Below are positions 45,421 through 57,215 of a stretch of 64,000 nucleotides of DNA, one piece after another. The number at the start of each line of letters is the position of its first letter. The stretch's first letter is position 1. The position numbers and the translations under genes were made by a program. The stretch lies in the NCBI RefSeq assembly GCF_900108335.1, contig NZ_FNVT01000003.1, positions 289,553 to 353,552 of the forward strand. Reading direction: 5' to 3'. Source of the stretch: Nonomuraea solani (GTDB taxonomy: Bacteria > Actinomycetota > Actinomycetes > Streptosporangiales > Streptosporangiaceae). The notes beneath the pieces are model-generated. The model was not told the DNA's origin and did not search any database. It saw only the letters and a list, made by a program, of their open reading frames with translations.

Positions 45421-47268
45421 CTAGATGAGCGCGTGGGGCTCCGCCGAGCCGTATTCGACCAGGTGGGCGGCGCCCAGGAGCCAGCGGTCCTCGTCGCGTA
45501 CCCGGACGTAGCCGAACCGGTCCGCCGAGAAGACCTTGATCCCGTCCGTACGGCACTGCCGCATGAGCACCTCGTCCCACCCGTCCGTGAGGTCGGCGAA
45601 GCCCAGCTCGCGCAGGGTGTTGCGCCTGGCCAGCATGGTCGCGCCGGCGATCTCCTGGAGGTAGGTGTACTCGGCGTCCGGCTGCTTGAGCAGCGTGGCC
45701 TGCGGCTTGCGCAGGTGGGCGTAGAAGGCGGCCTTGCCGACGATGTCGGCCGTACTGAACAGGAAGGCCCGCCGCAGGTCGGACAGGTAGTGGGGGCCGT
45801 AGACGTCGCGCGGGTCCATGACCGCCACCAGGTCGGCCTCGCACAGGTCGATGCCCGCGTCGAGCATCGCGCCCTCGGTCATCGCCGGGTGCGGGCGGCG
45901 GTAGATGATCTCCACGTCCGGCAGCACGTCGCGGGCGCGCAGCTCCGACTCCGGCGGCCCGATGATGATGAGCTGGTCGACGCCCGACTGCTTGGCGACC
46001 TGCGCCAAGGCGTGCTCCATCAGGTACGGGTCGAGGATCGGCAGCATGACGGAGGTGTTGAGCGTCGCGCGGGCGCTGGGCAGGCCGATCGCGTCGAGCA
46101 ACTCGTCGATCCGCTCGGTCATCGTGCCCATCTGGTACGCCCGCCGCAGCGCCACGTGCGCCCGCCGCGAGTCGGGCTCGGTGCCGATGGGCGTGCCGCA
46201 GGCGGCGATCTCGGCCAGCCGCCACTGAGGCGTCCCTGGCGGGCAGTCGGCCGCGGCCGGCCACCGGTAGGAGGTGAGCACGTCGGGATAGGTCAGGTGC
46301 CCCGGCAGGAGCTGGTCGAGCGTGAGCACCCGGTCGATGCGGCCCCCGGCCAGCGGCACCGGGTTGTGCACCCGCGGCTGCACCCCGAACTGCAGCCGCG
46401 GCCAGGCCACGGTGAGGTCGGTGGTGAAGCGGTGCTCGAACAGCTCGGCCGCCTCCGCGTACGCCGCCACGTCGCCCTGCGTGTGCCAGAAGACCGTGCG
46501 GATGCCGCGCTCGTGACACCAGGCCAGCAGCGCCTTGAGGCCCTCGCCGGGCTCGCCGGTGATCTCCGCGGCCCACGGGCCCTGCGTGACGGACGCGACG
46601 ACCAGCAGGTGCGGCACCTCAAGGGGCAGCACCCTGGCGAAGTCGCGGGGCGTGAAACCGGTCGTCTGCCGCCACTCGTAGCGCAGCAGCGCCTCGGCGT
46701 GCGCGTCGGCGACCACCGCGGCCGTCAGGTGCGGGCGCGTGTTGGGGCCGGTCGGTACCCGGTACGGCTTGAGCTTGAACGAGGCGCCTCCGAGCGTCCT
46801 GGTCGTGCTCGTGGCCTGGAACGCGGCCCCAGGGCGCTCGTCCTTGGGCTTGCCGGCGGCGGCCACGGGCTTGCGCTTGGGCGCGATGGGGCGCTTGACC
46901 GGCTTGGCGGCGCCCCGGAGGCCCTTGGCCAGGCGCACCGGGTTGCTCTTGCCGCTCTTGATGGCGTCACCGAGGCGGTTCCAGCGCGCGACCTTGATCG
47001 AGGACAGCTTCCAGTTGGCCACCTCGGCCTGGAACCGCTGCTCGGCCAGTTCTTTTCGCAGCTTGTCGGCGGCGGCCTGCTCGGCCTCCAGCCGCTCCTC
47101 GGTCTCGGTCAGCCGCTCGGCCAGCGCCTTGACCTCGTCGGCGCTCTGCTCGGCCGCGGCCAGCCTGGCCTGCGCGGCGTCCAGCAGCCTGGCCAGCTCG
47201 GCCGCCCGCTCCGCCTGGGAGATGGCCTCACGCAACGCCCGTCGCGTGCTCTCAAGCTCAATGGACAC
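45421..47268 (-). CDS. Multidomain glycosyltransferase: coiled coil, CgeB-like, GT-A
   Basis: 615 aa. Residues 1-95 are a long coiled coil (LTETEERLEAEQAAADKL), 96-170 a basic Lys/Pro linker, and about 175-390 a GT-B/CgeB-like domain (PHLLVVASVTQG, RTVFWHTQGDVA, and the nucleotide-sugar region RLAEIAACGTPIGTEP). Residues about 395-615 are a GT-A-like domain with metal site VMDPRDVYGPHYL. The start has a near-perfect Shine-Dalgarno (AAGGAGGA 9 nt upstream). It is divergent from the asparagine-synthase-like gene. Its organisation mirrors the coiled-coil glycosyltransferases of the 31.8-41.9 kb island, with the coiled coil at the other end. Confidence 0.78.
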   Translation of the reverse strand: MSIELESTRRALREAISQAERAAELARLLDAAQARLAAAEQSADEVKALAERLTETEERLEAEQAAADKLRKELAEQRFQAEVANWKLSSIKVARWNRLGDAIKSGKSNPVRLAKGLRGAAKPVKRPIAPKRKPVAAAGKPKDERPGAAFQATSTTRTLGGASFKLKPYRVPTGPNTRPHLTAAVVADAHAEALLRYEWRQTTGFTPRDFARVLPLEVPHLLVVASVTQGPWAAEITGEPGEGLKALLAWCHERGIRTVFWHTQGDVAAYAEAAELFEHRFTTDLTVAWPRLQFGVQPRVHNPVPLAGGRIDRVLTLDQLLPGHLTYPDVLTSYRWPAAADCPPGTPQWRLAEIAACGTPIGTEPDSRRAHVALRRAYQMGTMTERIDELLDAIGLPSARATLNTSVMLPILDPYLMEHALAQVAKQSGVDQLIIIGPPESELRARDVLPDVEIIYRRPHPAMTEGAMLDAGIDLCEADLVAVMDPRDVYGPHYLSDLRRAFLFSTADIVGKAAFYAHLRKPQATLLKQPDAEYTYLQEIAGATMLARRNTLRELGFADLTDGWDEVLMRQCRTDGIKVFSADRFGYVRVRDEDRWLLGAAHLVEYGSAEPHALI

Positions 47269-47403
47269 CGATCCTCCTTCGTCGGCCCGGCGTCAAGACG
47301 GTGCGTCTCATTGTTCGCTCGCTCCGCTCACTCACGAGCCTCCGCTCTCTCAGCTCGCAAAGGATACTCTTTTGCGGGAAGCGTCTCGAAGGGATGAGAT
47401 CCG

Positions 47404-49038
47404 GTGCAGTTCAACGTGCGACCCTACATATCAGGCGCTCTCGGCCGGATCGACACTGCCATATTGGGCAAACTGACCGCCGCGGGCCCCAAGGTGCGGC
47501 CGGCGCTGCAGACGCCCGAGGCGGCGCTGTTCAGCTCCACGCCGCTGCCGCCCTACCACCGCGCCGGCGGGGCGTTCGCGTTCGCCTGGGGCGAGCGCAG
47601 GCCGAAGGCGGCCGACGAGTGGATCACGATCGCGGAGACGTACGAGACACCGGGGCTGATCGGCCAGGGTGAGCGGGTGACGCTGCACACGGGCGCGCTG
47701 GGCCTGGTGGACGTCTACTACGTGCGCCACGGCGACGCGATCTACTTCTCGTCGCTGATCCAGCCGCTGCTCAGCCTGGTGCCGATCGAGATCGACTGGT
47801 CGGCGTGGGCCTCGATCCTGCAGGTGACGTTCCCGCTGGGCGAGGCGACCCCGTACGCCGGGGTCAAGCGCCTGCCCGGGGCCGGCGCGCTGGTCTACGA
47901 GCACGGCAGGCTGGCCACCGAGCGCCGGTTGCCGCGGTGGCTGCGTACCGAGCCGTACGAGTCCTGGATCAGCCCGCAAGAGATCGTCGAGCTGCTGGAC
48001 CGGGTCTACGACGACTACGAAGGGCGCAAGCTGCTCGTGCCGGTCAGCGGCGGCTACGACTCGCGGCTGCTGGCGAGCGTGGCCAAGGCCAAGGGCGCCG
48101 ACGTCGAGTCGTGGACCACCAGCCCCGACGACGGCACCGACACCGACATCGCGTTCGCCAGGTCGATCACCAGGGAGCTGGGCATCCCGCACCGGGTGGT
48201 CTCCCAGCACGCGGCCGACTACCCGGAAGACGCGATGGAGGTGGCGCGCAGGCTCGAATACCTGACGCCGCACCACGCCTGGTACGCCCCCTTCGCCAAG
48301 GAGGTGCATGGCGCGGGCCGGATCCTGATCGACGGGCTGGCCGGCGGGCCGCTGCTGAAGAACTTCATGGTCAGCGGGGCCGCGCTGGAGGCCAGGACGC
48401 AGGCCGAGCGGTCCGCGGCCGTGCTGGGCTCGCTGTCGCTCGGGCAGCCTTCGGTGCCGTTCCTGTCCAAGGCCGCGGCCCAGTGGATGGAGGAGACCGT
48501 ACGCGAGCAGTTCGCCGCCGCCACCTCCATGCTCCACGGGCACCGGGCCGAGCTGCCGCTGTCGGTGCTGCACACCAGGACCGTGCGGGGCATCGCGCGC
48601 TCGGCGGTCAACCTGGTGGGGCCGGAGGCGTCGTTCGCGGCGCCGTTCATCCATCCCGAGTTCTTCGACGCGGCCCTGTCGGTCGGCGTGGCCCGCAAGG
48701 ACAAGGGCCGCTTCTACCGCGAGGTGCTGCACGCGGCCAACCCCCGGGTGGCCGCCCTGCCGTCCACGAACGTCATCAAGCAGCCGTTGCGGCGGGTACC
48801 TTTGCGGTCAACGGCGGCTCCCGCCCGGAAATATTCACATAGCATGCTCGAAACCGTGGCCAACCGGGTGCCGGGACTGCTGTCGGACGAGCTGCACGAA
48901 GTGATCGCGGGCGGACCCGACGCGCTGACCAGGTTCAACGGGTGGAACGAGCGGTTCTGGGTGCGCGGTCTCGTGCTGTTCGGCCTGTGGCTGAGCGACT
49001 TCGAGAACGACCTCTCGGACCTCGCAACACCTTTTTAG
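47404..49038 (+). CDS. Asparagine synthase-like ATP-dependent amide ligase
   Basis: 544 aa. The N-terminal about 170 residues have the Ntn-glutaminase fold pattern but no Cys at position 2 (mature N-terminus MQFNVRP), so glutamine hydrolysis is not expected. The synthetase domain has an intact PP-loop, VSGGYDSRLLAS (Ser215-Ser220), and a late HPEFFDAALSV/KGRFYREVL region. Such glutaminase-dead members include beta-lactam synthetases and enzymes that amidate sugar acids in surface glycan loci. GTG start with AAGGG upstream. It pairs divergently with the glycosyltransferase at 45421, which points to glycan modification. The substrate is unknown. Confidence 0.8.
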   Translation: MQFNVRPYISGALGRIDTAILGKLTAAGPKVRPALQTPEAALFSSTPLPPYHRAGGAFAFAWGERRPKAADEWITIAETYETPGLIGQGERVTLHTGALGLVDVYYVRHGDAIYFSSLIQPLLSLVPIEIDWSAWASILQVTFPLGEATPYAGVKRLPGAGALVYEHGRLATERRLPRWLRTEPYESWISPQEIVELLDRVYDDYEGRKLLVPVSGGYDSRLLASVAKAKGADVESWTTSPDDGTDTDIAFARSITRELGIPHRVVSQHAADYPEDAMEVARRLEYLTPHHAWYAPFAKEVHGAGRILIDGLAGGPLLKNFMVSGAALEARTQAERSAAVLGSLSLGQPSVPFLSKAAAQWMEETVREQFAAATSMLHGHRAELPLSVLHTRTVRGIARSAVNLVGPEASFAAPFIHPEFFDAALSVGVARKDKGRFYREVLHAANPRVAALPSTNVIKQPLRRVPLRSTAAPARKYSHSMLETVANRVPGLLSDELHEVIAGGPDALTRFNGWNERFWVRGLVLFGLWLSDFENDLSDLATPF

Positions 49039-49300
49039 TGAACTCTCGGTAACAGGGCGATTACATATGGATCTCGCGGGTATTACACCCGGCACAGCAG
49101 AAGCGGGTTCCGGAAAGCCAACGGGCTGGTAGTGTTCGGCCCGTAAGCGCCGCACAAACGGGCACCAGATCACAAATCCGGTCTCGTTCGAGGGCATGGA
49201 GTTCGCAGGGATGACGACTCCACGCGGCGCGGTCACCACATAAAAACGCCGGGGCAACCGGTGACTTCGTCCTGCCCACATCTCTTCCTGTGAGCGACAT

Positions 49301-50999
<1,699 letters not shown>

Positions 51000-51013
<14 letters not shown>

Positions 51014-53263
51014 CGGGCACCTGGGCACGGGCCGCGCGGCGGGCGGGAATGAGCGCCACCGCGAGGGCCGTGCCCACGGCGATCAGCATGGTCAGGATCA
51101 GCGTGAGGGCGGAGGGCGCCCGGCCGATGCCGGCGCCCACGCCGCTGGTGTGGCCCTGAAGGTCGATCAGGCCGGTGACCACCGAGGCCCCGGCCGCGGC
51201 CCCCACGCACACCCCTAGCACGACCAGCAGGCCCGTGCCGGTCACGAGCGTGGCCATGACCTGGCGTGGCGTCAGCCCCATGGCCTTCAGCACGGCCAGG
51301 TCGAAGGCGTGGTCGCGCAGGCCGAGCGCGCTGGCGGTGAGCAGGTTGGCCAGGCCGATGAGGGTCAGCACGGCGATCAGCAGCACGATCACGATCCTGA
51401 TGACCGCCAGCCGGTCGGCCGGGTTGACCGCGGCCTGCACGTCGAGGCCCTCGGCCGACTCGGCCAGCAGCCTGCCGCGCACCTCCGCCCGGTCGGCGCC
51501 GGGCTTGAGCGCGAGCGCGTAGAACTCCGGCGGCACCGAGTCCTTGGCCGCCAGGCTGTCGAGCCCCACAGAGAGCACCTCGCCGTCGAGGTCGGGCTCG
51601 ACGTTCCTGCCGACGATCCGGACGATCAGCGGGCTGCCGCCCACGGTGAGCCGCACCCGGTCACCGATCTTGAGCCCGAGCAGGTCGAGCAGGCCCTGCC
51701 CGGCCACAGCCTCGCCCTGACGGCCGTAGAGGCGTCCCTCGACCACGGGGAACGGGTAGGGGCGCGCCGAGCTGCCGATGGCCCGCACCCGGACCGAGCG
51801 GGCCTCTCCGGGCGCCAGGGCGTTGACGTCGGTGCCCGGATAGACCGTGGCCACGCCGGGGTCCTGCTCGGCGATCCGCTGCGCCTCGGCCGGCTCCGTC
51901 TTGTCCGGCCTGACGTAGAGGGCGGCGTGCTGGCCCACCTGCTCGGGATGGGCCAGGAAGTTGTCCAGCGTGGCCCAGACGCCCAGGCCGATCGTGATCA
52001 TCATCATCGGCACGGCCAGCCCGAACGCCGTCAGGAAGGCCGGCACCCGCCGGGTGAAGGCGTCTCTGGTGCCGAGGACGAGGGCGGGCGGGAGGCGTAC
52101 GAGCAGGGCCAGCCTGGCCAGCCTGGACAGGTGGCCGCGCGGCGGGGCGGCGGGCACGTCGGGGATGGGCGGCGTGCGGCCGCCGCGCCAGGCGGGCACC
52201 CCGACGGCGGCCAGCACCACCAGGGCCGTGCCCGCGACGATGGCCAGCACGGGGCCCGGCGCCACGGAGAACGGGCCCAGCACGGCCGCCATCAGCCCCC
52301 AGCCCGCCGCGGCGCCGATCACGACGCCCAGCAGCCCCAGGGCGCCGTGCTCGACCAGGAGCAGCAGCGCGACCTGACCCTTGGTGAAGCCCATGGATTT
52401 CAGCGTGGCCAGGTCGCGGAGCTGCCCGAGCACCCGGCCGCCGGCCGCGTTGGCGAGGGCGAGCGCGGCGGCCACGAGCCCCGCCACCCCGAACAACGCC
52501 AGCAGCGTGCCCAGCAGCCGGTTGTCCAGCTCCATGGCGGCCCTGACCTCACGCCAGGTGTAGACGCGCTGCAGGCGGTCTTCCAGCATGACGACCACGC
52601 GCTGGGAGACGACCTGCGACGCCTCGGGATCGTCCAGGCGCAACCCGGTCACCCATTCGCTGCGGCCGAGCATGGGCTCGATCCGGTCGAGCATGACGGG
52701 CAGCACGTAGGCCAGGCCGGGCGTCCACTCGGGGTAGAAGCCCTGCTCGGCGGAGTCGGCGATGCCGCGTACGTAGAGGGTGTGGCGCTCGCCGCTGAGC
52801 GCGACGATCGTGAACGAGGCGCCGATCCGCAGCCGCAGCGAGGACGCGAACGAGCGCTCGACGACCACGCCGTCGGGCTGGACGGGGTCCAGCCAACGGC
52901 CCTCGGCCACCACCGGATGCGCCACCTGCGGCGCCGCGGCCGGCATCGCGCGCAGCGAGGCCGGCTCCTTCTTGCCGTCTTGTGCCACGGTCACGGGCGC
53001 CGACCGATAGGGGCCTGCGGTGCCCGTGACGCCGTCGATGTCGCCCAGGGCCACCTGAGGGCTGTCCTTGGTGTGCAGCCAGACGTGGGCCCCGTCGGTC
53101 TGGGCGAACAGGCTCCGCCACGGGTTGGTGCCGTCTTCGAGCAGGGTCGCCGCGGTGATCAGCGCCGCCACGATCCCGGCCACGGCCAGCACCGTGAGCA
53201 CCGCCTGGCCCTTCCTGGCCCGCAGGTCGGCCTTGATCCACCGGCTTCCCGCCAGAGACGCGC

Positions 53264-53267
<4 letters not shown>
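51000..53267 (-). CDS. FtsX/MacB-like ABC permease, two FtsX domains
   Basis: 755 aa. An N-terminal TM ([20 protein letters not shown]) is followed by a MacB-type periplasmic domain (about 40-240), three TMs with an FtsX motif ([16 protein letters not shown]), a central pair of TMs, a second extracytoplasmic domain (about 430-610) and three TMs with [15 protein letters not shown]. This is the duplicated layout of Gram-positive 8-10 TM exporters of the LolE/BceB kind. It acts with the upstream ATPase, to which it is coupled by an ATGA overlap. The substrate is unknown; peptides or lipids are typical. Confidence 0.88.
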
Positions 53268-53988
<721 letters not shown>

Positions 53989-53992
<4 letters not shown>

Positions 53993-54495
53993 GCCAGATC
54001 CTCCTGACAACGCTCCAGCCAGTCAAGATCCGCCTGCAGGTGCAGCATGGCGCCCTCGATCAGCAACATCGCCACCCGGTCGGTGGGCGGCGTGCGAGCC
54101 AGGAGGTCGTTGAGGTCACTCATGAGCGAAAGATAGTGCCGGCGCTGCCTGCTGATCAGCGCCATCCGGTCGGCGATGCCGGTGAGCGGGGCGAGCACGA
54201 GCTTCATGAAGAACTCGTCGCGCACCCGGGGACCTTCGGTGGGCTCGTCGACCCAGGTCGTCAGCAGCTCGCGGCCCTTGGCGGTCAGGTAGTAGACCTT
54301 CTTGTTGGGCCGGTTGGACTGCTCGACGTCGACCGCCCTGATCAGGCCGTCCTTCTCCAGCCTGCCGAGCGTGACGTATATCTGGCCGATGTTCGGGGAG
54401 GGATAGGCACTGCCGAAGGTCTGCTCGAGGGCCTGTTTCAGCTCGTAGCCGTGGGCCGGCTCTTTCGCCAGGAGCGCCAGCAGGTGCAGCCGCAC
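53989..54495 (-). CDS. PadR family transcriptional regulator
   Basis: 168 aa. N-terminal winged helix (LHLLALLAKEPAHGYELKQAL, IYVTLGRLEKDGLI) with the wing YYLTAKGRELL, then a C-terminal helical dimerisation domain (Vir_act_alpha_C type). The start is taken as GTG at 54495, preceded by GGGGAGGTGG; an ATG at 54537 would place the upstream direct repeats inside the gene. It leads the ABC exporter operon and probably represses it. Confidence 0.87.
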
Positions 54496-54511
54496 CGCCC
54501 CACCTCCCCGC

Positions 54512-54530
54512 TGCGTTACGTATGCGTTAC
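54512..54530 (-). promoter_or_regulatory. Direct-repeat operator candidate upstream of padR
   Basis: Two identical 8-bp units, TGCGTTAC, at 54512-54519 and 54523-54530, lie exactly 11 bp apart (one helical turn), 17-35 bp before the padR start. They lie between the divergent padR and sugar-importer operons and could bind PadR itself. Confidence 0.45.
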
Positions 54531-54541
54531 AGAGCAATCCG

Positions 54542-54570
54542 TTGACCTACAGATTACCTCTGTGCATAAC
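54542..54570 (+). promoter_or_regulatory. Candidate promoter of the sugar importer operon
   Basis: TTGACC (54542-54547), a 17-bp spacer and CATAAC (54565-54570), about 55 nt before the GTG of the first binding-protein gene. It is close to the sigma-70-type consensus. Confidence 0.5.
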
Positions 54571-54625
54571 ATGAATGCATCTACCTAACACGTATGTAAT
54601 CCACTCTGAACGCGGAGGAAACAGA

Positions 54626-55873
54626 GTGATTCGCTTGCTACCGGTGCTGTTGGCCGTGACCCTGGCGGCCGGCTGCTCGGCGGCGGGCGACGAGGGCGGC
54701 GGCGAGACGGGGACGGGCGGAACCGGGCCCATCACGTTCGCCACCGGGCGCGACACCACGGCGTACCTGCAACCCCTGCTGGACCGCTGGAACCAGGCCC
54801 ACCCGGCCGAGAAGGTGACGCTGCTCGAACTGCCCGAGGCCGCCGACGAGCAGCGCGCTCAGATAGCGGCCAACCTCCAGGCCCAGAGCAGCCGATACGA
54901 CGTCATCGGCCTCGACGTGGTGTGGACCGCCGAATTCGCGGAGAACGGCTGGATCATCCCCCTGGAGCGCGGGTTGTTCCCGCTCGACAGGTTCCTGCCG
55001 CCCGTCGTGGAGACGGCCGTCTACAAGAACAAGCTCTGGGCCGTCCCTTACACGAGCAACGCCGGGCTGCTGTACTACCGGACCGACCTCGTCAAGAAGC
55101 CGCCGCGCACGTGGGCCGAGCTTCGCGACCAAGCACGCCAGATCACGAAAAAGCACAACATAGGGGGTTATGCCGGGCAGTTCTTGGCCTACGAAGGGCT
55201 CACGGTCAACTTCTCCGAAGCCGTGCAGTCGGCGGGCGGGCAGCTCGTCAGCCGCGACGGCACGGAGGTGACCTTCGACCCGGCCAAGGGCGAGATCGCT
55301 CTCGACTTCCTGTTCCAGGGACTGCGCGAGGAATGGATACCCAAGGAGTCACTGAGCTTCAAGGAGGAGGAGTCGCGCCTGGCCTTCCAGGAGGGCCGGC
55401 TGGCCTTCGCCAGGAACTGGCCGCACGCGTACGGACCGGCCAAGGCCGAGCTGGGCCGCAAGCTGGGCGTGACCCGGCTGCCCGGCCTCGACGGACCGGG
55501 GTCCAGCACGCTGGGCGGCATCAACCTGGGCGTCAGCGCTTTCTCCAAGAACCAGCACACCGCGCAGCAGTTCATCCGCTACTTCACGAGCCTGGAGAAC
55601 GAGCGACGGGTCCTGACCGAGGGCTCGTTCCCGCCCGTGTGGACCGAGCTGTACGACGATCCCGCCCTGATCAAGCGCTTCCCGTACCTCCCCGTGCTCA
55701 AAGAGAGCATTCTCGCCGCCAAACCACGGCCGGTGAGCGCCAACTACAACCAGCTGAGCCTGGTGATCGCCAGTTCGGTCGCCAAGGCGCTCGGCACACC
55801 CTCCACCGAGTCCGCGGACGACGTCGCGGCCTCGATCAAGTCAGAACTCGAAGAGATCATCAGAACCCAGTGA
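54626..55873 (+). CDS. Sugar ABC transporter substrate-binding lipoprotein (LpqY/ThuE-like)
   Basis: 415 aa. GTG start with GGAGGA 7 nt upstream. Lipobox LAAGC near residue 20, so the mature protein is a membrane-anchored lipoprotein. The body is a family 1 solute-binding protein: ANLQAQSSRYDVIGLDVVWT, PYTSNAGLLYYRTDLV, FARNWPHAYG, GGINLGVSAFSKN. The DVVWTAEFAENGWI pattern resembles trehalose/maltose binders of the LpqY-ThuE type, fitting treS 3.6 kb away. It is followed 7 nt later by a second, different binding protein. Confidence 0.85.
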   Translation: MIRLLPVLLAVTLAAGCSAAGDEGGGETGTGGTGPITFATGRDTTAYLQPLLDRWNQAHPAEKVTLLELPEAADEQRAQIAANLQAQSSRYDVIGLDVVWTAEFAENGWIIPLERGLFPLDRFLPPVVETAVYKNKLWAVPYTSNAGLLYYRTDLVKKPPRTWAELRDQARQITKKHNIGGYAGQFLAYEGLTVNFSEAVQSAGGQLVSRDGTEVTFDPAKGEIALDFLFQGLREEWIPKESLSFKEEESRLAFQEGRLAFARNWPHAYGPAKAELGRKLGVTRLPGLDGPGSSTLGGINLGVSAFSKNQHTAQQFIRYFTSLENERRVLTEGSFPPVWTELYDDPALIKRFPYLPVLKESILAAKPRPVSANYNQLSLVIASSVAKALGTPSTESADDVAASIKSELEEIIRTQ

Positions 55874-55880
55874 GGCAGCC

Positions 55881-57203
55881 ATGCGAAAAGGCAGTGCAGC
55901 AGCGATCCTGGCGGGGCTGGCGGTAGCCGTCGCCGCGTGTGGCAACGCGCCGACGACGACGCAGCCCACCGCTTCGGAGTCGGCCCCCCCGGCCGCCGGT
56001 GAGAAGGCGCTCCAGGGCGTCAAGCTCGAGGTGGCCGCCAAGTGGACCGGCGCCGAGCAGAAGAACTTCGAGCAGGTGCTCAAGGCCTTCTCCGACAAGA
56101 CGGGCGCCGAGGTCACCTACGCCTCCACCGGTGAGGACACCGGCGCCTACCTGGGCCCGCGCATCCAGGGCAAGAACCCGCCGGACGTGGCGATCCTGCC
56201 GCAGCCGGGCCTGGTCCAGCAGTACGCCGACCAGGACGCGCTCAAGCCGCTGACCGACGCGGTGACCAAGGAGATCGACACCAACTACACCCCGTACTGG
56301 AAGGAGCTCGGCTCCGCCGACGGCAAGCCGTACGGTGTGCTGATCAAGGCGGCGCACAAGTCGCTGGTCTGGTACCGGGCGCAGGCGTTCGACGACGCGG
56401 GCGTGCAGCCGGCGACGACGTGGGACGAGCTGGTCAAGGCCTCGCAGACCCTCGCCGACTCCGGCACGGCCGCGCTCTCGCTTTGTGGCGCCTCCGGCTG
56501 GACGCTGACCGACCTCTTCGAGAACGTCTACCTCTCCAGCGCGGGCCCCGAGAACTACGACAAGCTGTCCAAGCACGAGATCCCGTGGACGGACCCGTCC
56601 GTGGCGACCGCGCTGGAGAAGATCGGGCAGATCGTCGGCAAGAAGGAGTTCGTGGCCGGCGGCTCCTCCGGCGCCCTGCAGACCGACTTCCCGTCCTGCG
56701 TGAGCGAGGTCTACAGCACCAAGAAGGCCGCCATGGTGATCGAGGCCGACTTCGTGGCCGTCGAGGCCGTGCAGTCCGGCGCCAAGGTGGGCGAGCAGGC
56801 GAAGTACTTCCCGTTCCCCAAGGTCGGTGACACCGCCCCGGTCGTGCTCGGCGGCGACGTGGCCGTGGCCATGAAGGACTCCCCCGGCGCCATGGCGCTG
56901 CTGCAGTTCCTGGCCTCCAAGGAGGGCGGCGAGGTCTGGGCCAAGCTCCCCGGCTACCTGTCGCCCAACAAGAACGTCTCCCCCGACAACTACCCCGACG
57001 AGCTGACCAAGCAGCTCGGCCAGACGATCGTCTCGGCCGGCGACGCCGTCCGTTACGACATGTCCGACCTGGCGCCGAGCGCGTTCGGCGGCACCGACGG
57101 CAAGGGCGAGTGGAAGGCGCTGCAGGACTTCCTGCGCAACCCGAGCGACATCAAGGGCGCTCAGACCGCGCTCGAAGCCGAGGCCAAGAAGGCCTGGAAG
57201 TAA
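55881..57203 (+). CDS. Second sugar ABC substrate-binding lipoprotein
   Basis: 440 aa. Lipobox VAACG near residue 20, then a Thr/Pro/Ala linker. Solute-binding fold: WTGAEQKNFEQVLKAF, PPDVAILPQPGLVQQYAD, YGVLIKAAHKSLVWYRAQAF, GGDVAVAMKDSPGAM. It differs clearly from the preceding binding protein (no close identity) and is probably an alpha-glucoside-type binder. Two lipoproteins ahead of one permease pair suggest a broadened substrate range or separate regulation. Confidence 0.87.
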   Translation: MRKGSAAAILAGLAVAVAACGNAPTTTQPTASESAPPAAGEKALQGVKLEVAAKWTGAEQKNFEQVLKAFSDKTGAEVTYASTGEDTGAYLGPRIQGKNPPDVAILPQPGLVQQYADQDALKPLTDAVTKEIDTNYTPYWKELGSADGKPYGVLIKAAHKSLVWYRAQAFDDAGVQPATTWDELVKASQTLADSGTAALSLCGASGWTLTDLFENVYLSSAGPENYDKLSKHEIPWTDPSVATALEKIGQIVGKKEFVAGGSSGALQTDFPSCVSEVYSTKKAAMVIEADFVAVEAVQSGAKVGEQAKYFPFPKVGDTAPVVLGGDVAVAMKDSPGAMALLQFLASKEGGEVWAKLPGYLSPNKNVSPDNYPDELTKQLGQTIVSAGDAVRYDMSDLAPSAFGGTDGKGEWKALQDFLRNPSDIKGAQTALEAEAKKAWK

Positions 57204-57215
57204 AGAGGTAAGGCC

